From NCBI GenBank assembly GCA_040756085.1, contig JBFMAE010000256.1, forward strand, positions 1-11,845: a stretch of 11,845 nucleotides of DNA, given 5' to 3'. This stretch comes from JBFMAE01 sp040756085 (lineage in GTDB: Bacteria > Desulfobacterota > BSN033 > UBA1163). Both the position numbers and the translations under genes were made by a program. Under the pieces are notes generated by a model that saw only the letters and a list, made by a program, of their open reading frames with translations, did no database searches and had not been told where the DNA came from. Positions 6,446 through 11,845 of the stretch are shown one piece after another (within the stretch, counting starts at the first letter, position 1; every line of letters starts with the position of its first letter).

Positions 6446-6494
6446 TAACCCCTCCTAACCTCCCCTTAGACTAAGGGGAGGTAGGGTGGGGTTA
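6446..6494. repeat. REP-like palindrome, CCTCCCCTTAG core (copy 2), livK-livH gap
   Basis: 24-base arms 6446-6469 and 6471-6494 around one base, complementary at 21 of 24 positions; the inner 12 (ACCTCCCCTTAG) are perfect. Same family as 2452-2497. It starts 4 bp after the livK-like stop. Stems at this place in binding-protein operons (classically malE-malF) slow 3' decay and raise binding-protein levels relative to permeases; that role is inferred here. Confidence 0.9.
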
Positions 6495-6525
6495 AAATCT
6501 CAAGTGTTACGGGGAATCTACTACG

Positions 6526-7401
6526 ATGGATTTTTCAGCATTTATTAGTCAATTTTTGGTAGGCCTGAGTCGGGCAATGCTCTTGTTCGTCGTTTGTGCT
6601 GGATTAAGTTTTGTTCTCGGTGTGCTCCGGGTTCCAAATATTGCCCATGGTTCCTTATACATGATCGGAGCTTTTGCAACCTTTACCCTTTCAAAATTAA
6701 TTGGTGGATCTGCCGGTTTTTGGATTGCTTTGATCCTAGCTCCCTTATTGGTGGCATTGGTAAGCTTGATCGCAGAACGAGGACTGTTCTGTCATCTCTA
6801 TCAAAGAGAGCATTTAATGTTGCTTTTATTTACCTTTGCCATATCGCTTATCCTCGGTGATCTGGTTAAGATCGTTTGGGGTGCAGAATATCGCTCGGTT
6901 TCACCCCCTGCCTTACTCAAGGGCACGATCTCCATTTTTGGTGCATCGTTGCCCCGTTACAATCTGTTTCTTCTTATCATCGGTCCTGTTGTAGCTATTG
7001 TCCTTTGGTTTTTTACGAACAAAACAAAGATAGGAAAGATCTCACGTGCGGCAGCGGTGGATCGGGAGATGGTGGGAGTCCTCGGTATTAATGTCAGTTG
7101 GGTATTTGCTGTGGCCTTTGTGGTCGGGTGTTACCTTGCCGGGGTGGGCGGGGCCTTGGTCGCCCCAACGGCGAGTATCATCATAGGAATGGATCATTGG
7201 CTTATCATTGAAGCGTTCCTTATTGTAACGATCGGGGGATTGGGGAATATGTGGGGTGCCCTGGTCGGGTCTCTCATTTTTGGTGTGACTCAATCTCTGG
7301 GCGTATTGATTTGGCCACAGTTTACTATTGTTTTTCCATATGTAGCGGTGGTGGTTGTCCTGCTCCTACGGCCTAAGGGATTGCTTAAATCAGTCTGGTG
7401 A
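6526..7401 (+). CDS. livH: Branched-chain amino acid ABC permease, LivH type
   Basis: A 291-residue inner-membrane permease (BPD_transp_2 family) that pairs with LivM to form the translocation pore. About eight hydrophobic segments run from residue ~10 to the end. Family motifs seen: RVPNIAHGSLYMIGAF near 35-50, the cytoplasmic loop GKISRAAAVDREMVGVLGIN around 177-197 that contacts the ATPase, GGLGNMWGALVGSL near 239-252 and the closing VVLLLRPKGLL. Full length for the family. The Shine-Dalgarno is poor (GGGGA about 10 nt upstream), which would keep its level below that of the binding protein. The TGA stop is followed at once by an inverted-repeat element. Confidence 0.93.
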   Translation: MDFSAFISQFLVGLSRAMLLFVVCAGLSFVLGVLRVPNIAHGSLYMIGAFATFTLSKLIGGSAGFWIALILAPLLVALVSLIAERGLFCHLYQREHLMLLLFTFAISLILGDLVKIVWGAEYRSVSPPALLKGTISIFGASLPRYNLFLLIIGPVVAIVLWFFTNKTKIGKISRAAAVDREMVGVLGINVSWVFAVAFVVGCYLAGVGGALVAPTASIIIGMDHWLIIEAFLIVTIGGLGNMWGALVGSLIFGVTQSLGVLIWPQFTIVFPYVAVVVVLLLRPKGLLKSVW

Positions 7402-7402
7402 C

Positions 7403-7496
7403 CCCCGTTAGAAAGGGTAGGGCTTTTAACATACAATTAGGAATTCAATTTCTTTTTTATCATCCCTGCTTCAAGGGAAGGGACCTTCTAACGGGG
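7403..7496. repeat. MITE-like element with CCCCGTTAGAA ends (livH-livM gap)
   Basis: CCCCGTTAGAA at 7403-7413 and its exact complement at 7486-7496 bound a 94-bp unit with an AT-rich centre and no ORF. It begins 2 bp after the livH stop. The same ends recur in the livM-livG gap (8463-8597), where the right-hand flank CTAACGGGGTAAAGG is also shared. No clear target-site duplication could be read. Confidence 0.8.
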
Positions 7497-7538
7497 TAAA
7501 GGGGAAAGAAAATTGTATAGGGAAATCATTCGTTCGAA

Positions 7539-8471
7539 ATGGTTTGGATTTTCAATAGGCCTTTTAATTCTTCTGTTCATTTATTCCTTCCAAGATTCTA
7601 TGTCTATATCCTTGCATTGATTTTCGTTACCTCCGTACTGGCGATGAGTCTTAATCTGGTTGTCGGCCACGGCGGTATGTTCCAGTTCCATCATGCCGTT
7701 TTTTACGGAGTAGGAGCCTATACTGTCGCCCTGATGCTGAAAAAGACCTCTCTGCCTATGTGGACGGGTTTTGTTGCCGGGCCCATTGTAGCAGCCATCA
7801 CTGGTCTCATCATTGGCTGGTTATGTGTGAGGTTGACACGACTCTACTTCGGGATGCTTCAGATTTCTTTAGGTTCCCTGATCTGGGCGATTGTTTTGCG
7901 GTGGTATAGTTTTACTGGGGGTGATGATGGCCTCCCCGGCATCCCGATGCCTCCGGTCCTTTCTTCTTTGAACCAATCTTATTACTTTATCCTTATAATT
8001 CTTGCCATCTGCTTGATCGTCATGTATCTGATTTTGAAATCCCCCTTCGGGAGTACCCTTCAAGCCATTCGGGATAATCCTCAACGTTGTGAAGCAATTG
8101 GCATCAACGTTAGACGTCATCAGCTCATCGCCATTGTCATTGCCACCTTCTTCGCCGGAGTCGCGGGTGTTCTATTTGTGGCGTTGGAACGGTCTGTTTT
8201 TGCTGAGCTATTGTTTTGGGTATTGTCTCTTGAGATCTTCATCATGTGCCTCTTGGGGGGGTGGTTTACGTTTGCAGGTCCCATATTGGGGGCGGCAATC
8301 ATGGTGGCCTTGAGAACTTTCGTCGGCATTTTCACCGAATATTGGACTTTGATTTTAGGGATCGTGCTGATCCTTCTAATCTTCTTTCTGCCAGAGGGCG
8401 TGGTGGGTTTTTTCCAGCAGTTATTCAAGCCCGGGACGAAAGAAGTAGCTGAAGGGGGTAAACCCCGTTAG
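7539..8471 (+). CDS. livM: Branched-chain amino acid ABC permease, LivM type
   Basis: A 310-residue membrane protein, partner of the LivH-like permease. N-terminal segment FYVYILALIFVTSVLAMSLNLVVG is typical of LivM; GHGGMFQFHHAVFYGVGAYT near 43-62 is the counterpart of the NIAHG motif with GxxxFxHAxF; FGSTLQAIRDNPQRCEAIGIN about 170-190 is the ATPase-coupling loop; GGWFTFAGPILGAA near 241-254 matches GGxGTxxGPxxGA with changes. It ends with the usual LPEGVVGF and a short tail. The first in-frame ATG is 7539, with a stop codon 21 bp upstream, so the start is well limited, although the Shine-Dalgarno is weak. The last codons and TAG stop are contributed by the repeat that follows (stop at 8469-8471 in the palindrome). 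Confidence 0.93.
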   Translation: MVWIFNRPFNSSVHLFLPRFYVYILALIFVTSVLAMSLNLVVGHGGMFQFHHAVFYGVGAYTVALMLKKTSLPMWTGFVAGPIVAAITGLIIGWLCVRLTRLYFGMLQISLGSLIWAIVLRWYSFTGGDDGLPGIPMPPVLSSLNQSYYFILIILAICLIVMYLILKSPFGSTLQAIRDNPQRCEAIGINVRRHQLIAIVIATFFAGVAGVLFVALERSVFAELLFWVLSLEIFIMCLLGGWFTFAGPILGAAIMVALRTFVGIFTEYWTLILGIVLILLIFFLPEGVVGFFQQLFKPGTKEVAEGGKPR

Positions 8472-8597
8472 AGTAGGGAACGCATATATGCGTTCCCTAC
8501 TCTAACGGGTAGGTTCACGCGGGGCATTAAACCCAGTGTTTGCTGAAAAAGGAACAACCATCATCCCCGCTGTGAGCAGCGGGGCTTTCTAACGGGG
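8463..8597. repeat. MITE-like element with CCCCGTTAGA ends (livM-livG gap)
   Basis: CCCCGTTAGA at 8463-8472 and TCTAACGGGG at 8588-8597 bound a 135-bp unit fitting almost the whole gap. A further inverted copy of the end lies inside (8501-8509), so the element looks composite: a perfect palindrome on the left and a unit with an 8-bp hairpin (CCCCGCTG/CAGCGGGG, 8565-8572 with 8577-8584) on the right. The right flank provides the AAAGGA Shine-Dalgarno of the next gene. Confidence 0.8.
8464..8509. repeat. 46-bp perfect palindrome containing a GTAGGGAACG REP core
   Basis: Arms 8464-8486 and 8487-8509 are fully complementary over 23 bp with no spacer. The centre is GCATATATGC. The middle part GTAGGGAACG...CGTTCCCTAC (8473-8500) is the same REP family as the two copies at the RAYT, with a different loop. 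The outer part belongs to the CCCGTTAGA end family. It includes the livM stop codon. Confidence 0.95.
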
Positions 8598-8607
8598 TAA
8601 AGGATAG

Positions 8608-9342
8608 ATGCTTCAAGTAGAGGCAGTCGATAAATCTTTTGAAGACTTCATGGCCGTGAATGGAGCTAACCTCACGGTGGGGAAGGGAGAGATTGTGGCA
8701 GTGATTGGTCCCAACGGCGCCGGGAAAACCACCTTATTTAACCTCATCACGGGTGCTTTGAAGCGGGATAGGGGGAGGATTATTTTTAAAGGCGAAGATA
8801 TCAGCGAGTTACCCCCGTACGAAATCTGTAAGAAGGGAATTTCCCGATCCTACCAAATTGTCAACATCTTCCCTCGACTTACTGTCTTCAGGAATGTTCA
8901 GGTTGCTGTGTTATCCCAACAAAGAAAGAGCAATGCCCTTTTCCGACCAGCTCATCATATGGTTGTAAAGGAAACGAACAACATTCTGGAAAGTGTAGGG
9001 CTTTTGGATAAGGCTTATAGCATCGCTGGATCATTATCCCATGGGGACCAGAAAATTCTTGAGATAGCCATTGCTTTGGGGAATGAACCAGAGCTGTTGA
9101 TTCTGGATGAACCGACCGCTGGTATGTCTCCCGAGGAGACATCGGCGACCATGGAGCTCATCAAGCGATTGGCACAAATGCGAGGCTTAACTATTCTGTT
9201 CTGTGAGCATGACATGGATATTGTGTTCTCAATTGCCCAAAGTATCATGGTGATGCATCAAGGGCGGACCCTTACTCAGGGAAAACCAGAAGAAGTGAGA
9301 AACAATCAGATAGTTCAGGAAGCCTATTTAGGAGTTGAGTGA
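8608..9342 (+). CDS. livG: Branched-chain amino acid ABC ATPase, LivG type
   Basis: A 244-residue cytosolic ATPase driving the Liv-type importer. Walker A GPNGAGKTT (34-42), Q-loop Gln83, signature LSHGDQ (143-148, the LivG variant of LSGGQ), Walker B LLILDEP with D167-E168, H-loop His201 (CEHDMD). SRSYQIVNIFPRLTVFRNV and the AGMSPEET stretch are LivG-like, as is the closing VQEAYLGVE. All catalytic residues are present. The Shine-Dalgarno AAAGGA sits about 3 nt before the ATG, at the edge of the repeat element. The stop TGA shares a base with the next start. Confidence 0.95.
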   Translation: MLQVEAVDKSFEDFMAVNGANLTVGKGEIVAVIGPNGAGKTTLFNLITGALKRDRGRIIFKGEDISELPPYEICKKGISRSYQIVNIFPRLTVFRNVQVAVLSQQRKSNALFRPAHHMVVKETNNILESVGLLDKAYSIAGSLSHGDQKILEIAIALGNEPELLILDEPTAGMSPEETSATMELIKRLAQMRGLTILFCEHDMDIVFSIAQSIMVMHQGRTLTQGKPEEVRNNQIVQEAYLGVE

Positions 9343-10040
9343 TGCTTGAAGTCGAGGGAATTCACACCTTTTATGGTTTGAGCCACATCCTCTTTGGCGT
9401 TTCTCTGAAAGTGGAGTCCCGGGAAGTGGTATGCCTTCTCGGACGAAATGGAGCAGGGAAAACAACCACCATGAAGAGTATTATAGGAATAACACCCCCG
9501 AAGCAAGGTATCATCAGGTATAAAGGAGAAGAAATTACAGGTACAGAACCCTATTTGTTAGCTCGAAAGGGCATAAGCTATATCCCTGATGATAGAAGGA
9601 TCTTTGCCGACCTCACGGTAGGAGAGAATTTAGAGATAGCTACGAGGAAGACCAAGGAGGGCGAGGGATGGAACAAGGAGAGAGTTTATGAACTTTTTCC
9701 CCCCCTGAAAAATATAGAATCTCGTAGAGGGGGCTGCCTGAGCGGAGGTGAGCAGAAGATGTTGGCCATTGCTCGGGCATTAATGGGGAATCCGGAATTT
9801 ATACTCCTTGATGAACCCTTTGAAGGGCTGGCACCCCTCCTGATATATGCTCTCGAAGATCAGATAAGAAAGTTAAGGGAGGTTGGTTTGACTGTCTTAA
9901 TTGCTGAACAGAATGTGAGATCCACACTGAGAATAAGCGACCGTGGCTATATCATCGATGATGGACATATCCGTTATCAGGGAAGCATAGAGGAACTGAG
10001 AGATAATGAGGAAGTGAGGAAAAAATATTTGTTGGTATAG
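9342..10040 (+). CDS. livF: Branched-chain amino acid ABC ATPase, LivF type
   Basis: A 232-residue second ATPase of the importer. Walker A GRNGAGKTT (34-42), signature LSGGEQ (133-138), Walker B FILLDEPFEGLAP with D157-E158. As usual for LivF, the Q-loop reads YIPDDRRIF and the H-loop position is Gln in IAEQN. ATG 9342 overlaps the livG stop by one base (TGATG) with GGAG 7 nt upstream, so the two ATPases should be translationally coupled; a GTG one codon earlier is less likely. It is the last gene of the liv cluster. No strong terminator is visible after it: the only nearby stem (ATTC/GAAT at about 10050) is too short. Confidence 0.94.
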   Translation: MLEVEGIHTFYGLSHILFGVSLKVESREVVCLLGRNGAGKTTTMKSIIGITPPKQGIIRYKGEEITGTEPYLLARKGISYIPDDRRIFADLTVGENLEIATRKTKEGEGWNKERVYELFPPLKNIESRRGGCLSGGEQKMLAIARALMGNPEFILLDEPFEGLAPLLIYALEDQIRKLREVGLTVLIAEQNVRSTLRISDRGYIIDDGHIRYQGSIEELRDNEEVRKKYLLV

Positions 10041-10143
10041 TTGGGACATATTCTGGAGAATTTTTCGATCCTTCTATTAAGTTGTACCGACCAGAACCTC
10101 CCTTAAACATCGCCTATCCGCTAAAACTACCTTGGCCTCTAAA

Positions 10144-10292
10144 AAGGGTCCAAGGGTCCTTGGATTCAAGGGGTCAAGTGAGAAGATTGAGAGTGACAAT
10201 AAAAGAGAAGTGTGGCATAAAATAAAAAGATTTTTTGATCGCTTTACAAAATAAACACTTGAACCCGTGAACCCTCGAATCCTTGAACCCTT
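10144..10292. repeat. 37-bp imperfect inverted repeat in the livF-larA-like gap
   Basis: Arm 10144-10180 and arm 10256-10292 are complementary at 29 of 37 positions (theme AAGGGTTCAAGG...TTCAAGTG), separated by an AT-rich 75-bp centre with no ORF. A weak promoter-like pair (GTGACA 10193-10198; AT-rich CATAAA/TAAAAT about 17-19 bp later) lies in the centre. The rest of the 272-bp gap shows nothing recognisable. Confidence 0.75.
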
Positions 10293-10297
10293 ATTCT

Positions 10298-10317
10298 TTT
10301 TAGAGAAGAACGATGAA
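10298..10317 (+). repeat. 20-bp direct repeat, left copy (over the start of the LarA-like gene)
   Basis: TTTTAGAGAAGAACGATGAA covers the presumed ribosome-binding region and the ATG at 10313. The identical 20 bases recur at 11527-11546 across the stop codon, 1229 bp later. The match ends on both sides, so it is exactly 20 bp. Confidence 0.9.
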
Positions 10318-11545
10318 AATAAAGATTCCTCAACTCCTCTGGTATGAGAATACTGAGATGGAGCTCGATTTTCCTGCCTCTTGGTCCCTCTTTTTCTGCC
10401 CGATGAAAGGAGGAGAAAGGAAGAAACTTACCCCCGGAGAAATCGAAAAGGCCTTTCTCAACCCGATCGGGGCGAAGTCCATTCATGAACTGGCGAAGGG
10501 GAGGAAAGAGGTCGTCATCCTTTTTGATGATATGGCCAGGCCCACTCCTGTATTTGAAATTGTTCCCTTCGTATTGAGAGAATTGGAAAAGGCCGGGATC
10601 TCGGATCAACAGATTCGTTTCATTGCGGCTCTGGGAGCCCACGGAGCCCAAACCGCGAATGATTTTCGAAAGAAACTGGGGCAGGAAGTGCTGGATCGGT
10701 TTCCTGTTTATAATCATCATCCATTCGATTATTGCAAGTATCTTGGAAAAACGAGCGGGGGAACCCCTGTCTCCATCAATAAAGAGGTGATGGCCTGCGA
10801 TCTGAAGATCGGGATCGGGTGCATCGTTCCCCACTCCTTCTCTGGATTCGGAGGGGGAGGGAAGATCATCCTGCCAGGGGTGGCTCACATTGACTCCATC
10901 GCCTATAACCATGGAACTCTTGTCAAAAATCATCCAGGCTGTGTCGGTGTTGGGAGGATTGAAGAAAACATTCCTCGCATCGATATTGAAGAGGCGACAA
11001 AGATGGCAGGTCTTGATATAAAAATCGATGCGATCATAAACCTTCGAGGAGAGGTCTCCGGTCTTTTCGTTGGAGATCCTATTCTGGAACATCGTCAGGG
11101 GATGGAATTGGCAAAGAGAGCTTATGCGACCACCCCAGTGAAAGATATGGATGTTGTTGTGGTCAACACCTATGCAAAACCGAATGAGGCTGCCATCGCT
11201 CCTTTTATTGGAATTCCTTCGTTGAAAGAAGAGGGAGGAGATCTCGTGATTATTGCGAACGAGCCTGCAGGGCAGGTTGTCCATTATCTTTTTGGAGAAT
11301 TTGGAAAATGCGGAGAGGGAAGGCTTCAGCTTCCCCAACCTCTTCCGACAAAGGTGAAACGGTTTATCGTCCTTTCGCCATTTAAAGATCATGTCGGAGC
11401 CTGCTTCTTCGGTAGGATTCCTTCGATCTTGTGGGTCAAGAGATGGAAGGAGGTTTTAGATCTGCTAAAGGCGGAGTGGGGGAAGAAGGCCAATGTGGCT
11501 GTTTATCCAGACGGGACGTTGCAGTATTTTAGAGAAGAACGATGA
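10313..11545 (+). CDS. LarA-like nickel-dependent 2-hydroxyacid racemase/epimerase (DUF2088)
   Basis: A 410-residue protein of the lactate racemase (LarA) superfamily, which interconverts 2-hydroxyacid stereoisomers with a covalently bound nickel-pincer nucleotide. Motifs: FDDMARPTP (71-79), GAHGAQT (108-114), PHSFSGFGGGGKIILPGVA (173-191) and YNHG (198-201). H110, H174, K184 and H200 correspond, by my recollection even in numbering for the last three, to the histidines and the pincer-bearing lysine of Lactiplantibacillus LarA. Length is close to the ~424-residue reference. The C-terminal domain (from about 270) is less conserved. Other members act on malate, aromatic hydroxyacids or sugar acids, so lactate is not assured. 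No larB, larC or larE cofactor genes are in view. Start: ATG 10313 with weak GAGAAG upstream. It is separated from livF by 272 bp and may be independently transcribed. Confidence 0.88.
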   Translation: MKIKIPQLLWYENTEMELDFPASWSLFFCPMKGGERKKLTPGEIEKAFLNPIGAKSIHELAKGRKEVVILFDDMARPTPVFEIVPFVLRELEKAGISDQQIRFIAALGAHGAQTANDFRKKLGQEVLDRFPVYNHHPFDYCKYLGKTSGGTPVSINKEVMACDLKIGIGCIVPHSFSGFGGGGKIILPGVAHIDSIAYNHGTLVKNHPGCVGVGRIEENIPRIDIEEATKMAGLDIKIDAIINLRGEVSGLFVGDPILEHRQGMELAKRAYATTPVKDMDVVVVNTYAKPNEAAIAPFIGIPSLKEEGGDLVIIANEPAGQVVHYLFGEFGKCGEGRLQLPQPLPTKVKRFIVLSPFKDHVGACFFGRIPSILWVKRWKEVLDLLKAEWGKKANVAVYPDGTLQYFREER

Positions 11546-11546
11546 A
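11527..11546 (+). repeat. 20-bp direct repeat, right copy (over the stop of the LarA-like gene)
   Basis: Identical to 10298-10317. Here it encodes the final residues FREER and the TGA stop. The ATG it contains (11542) overlaps that stop as ATGA, but opens only a 12-codon frame. Confidence 0.9.
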
Positions 11547-11625
11547 CCATGGGCGATGGACGGTGAAAAATGAAAAATAGATAAAGGACCAATAATTAAT
11601 GGACAATAACCAATTATCAATTGTC

Positions 11626-11653
11626 AATGACTAATGACCAATGACTAAAGACT
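11626..11653. repeat. Short tandem repeat, AATGACT units
   Basis: Four consecutive 7-bp units: AATGACT, AATGACC, AATGACT, AAAGACT. Similar words extend leftward in degenerate form. Likely replication-slippage sequence. Confidence 0.75.
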
Positions 11654-11674
11654 AACCAAAAATATTTGAAATTT

Positions 11675-11743
11675 CCCCTCACCCCTGCCTACCGGCAGGC
11701 AGGCTTCCCCTCTCCCCAGCGGGGAGAGGGAGGGGGTGAGGGG
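11675..11743. repeat. Nested palindrome cluster, CCCCTCACCCC arms
   Basis: The outer arms CCCCTCACCCC (11675-11685) and their exact complement (11733-11743) enclose two inner hairpins: CCTGCC/GGCAGG (11684-11689 with 11694-11699, 4-nt loop) and CCCTCTCCCC/GGGGAGAGGG (11708-11717 with 11721-11730, 3-nt loop). The left inner hairpin looks inserted, as the remainder reads as a simple long palindrome without it. AAAAA, not T, follows on the + strand. Confidence 0.85.
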
Positions 11744-11845
11744 GTAAAAATGTTAGAAGAAAATTCTCAGATTTGAATGTGTAAGGGCCTAACTGGGGGT
11801 TTTGAGATTTTACTTCCGTTAAAATCATTTTAACCAAAGAGATCG

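Larger units (their letters stand above)
11547..11845. other. Non-coding repeat-rich right end
   Basis: No ORF with coding character is seen. It holds a low-complexity part with related short words (CAATTATCAATTGTCAATGAC type, 11590-11657), a G/C-rich palindrome cluster, and an unremarkable AT-rich tail. No promoter or terminator can be supported, and the next gene must begin beyond the window. Confidence 0.6.

Noticed and set aside
7403..8597. CRISPR array
   Set aside because: The repeated CCCCGTTAGA words are inverted ends of two elements with unequal contents, not regularly spaced direct repeats.
10047..10066. Intrinsic terminator after livF
   Set aside because: The stem ATTC/GAAT has only 4 pairs before a short T-run; too weak to call.
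10244..11392. Long minus-strand open frame of 382 codons
   Set aside because: It lies antisense to the LarA-like gene, whose catalytic motifs are clear; the antisense product has no recognisable motif and a low-complexity composition.

Overview
The window reads as a chromosomal segment of a free-living, probably anaerobic bacterium. The mix of a branched-chain amino acid type ABC transporter, a LarA-like nickel enzyme, a Rho_N-type small protein, a spore-photoproduct-lyase-like radical SAM protein and very many intergenic palindromes resembles uncultured Desulfobacterota (former Deltaproteobacteria). That placement is an inference from gene style; no rRNA or marker gene is present. All convincing genes lie on the + strand.

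Left part (1-4194): the 3' end of a small Rho_N-domain protein; a family 2 glycosyltransferase; a ParB-like protein without a ParA; and a radical SAM protein of the spore photoproduct lyase superfamily. The radical SAM stop codon overlaps by 4 nt the start of a REP-associated tyrosine transposase (RAYT). The RAYT carries one perfect GTAGGGAACG-type palindrome in frame inside its coding sequence, and its stop codon lies inside a second copy. A third copy, with a different loop, sits about 4.3 kb away at the end of the livM-like gene.

Middle part (4247-10040): a classical short-chain dehydrogenase/reductase, then a good sigma70-type promoter (TTGACT-17-GATAAT) and a complete five-gene transporter in the order livK-livH-livM-livG-livF (periplasmic binding protein, two permeases, two ATPases). 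The cluster is broken up by three palindromic insertions, between livK/livH, livH/livM and livM/livG. One of them supplies the livM stop codon.

Right part (10041-11845): a 272-bp gap holding a 37-bp imperfect inverted repeat, then a LarA-like (DUF2088) protein that keeps the residues known to hold the nickel-pincer cofactor. This gene is bounded at its start and stop by an exact 20-bp direct repeat. The last 300 bp are non-coding and repeat-rich.

Functionally, SDR, Liv transporter and LarA-like racemase/epimerase could together import and interconvert or oxidise a hydroxy- or amino-acid, but the substrate cannot be read from sequence. The most unusual content is the ParB-like/SPL-like/RAYT cluster and at least five distinct inverted-repeat families that occupy nearly every intergenic gap.
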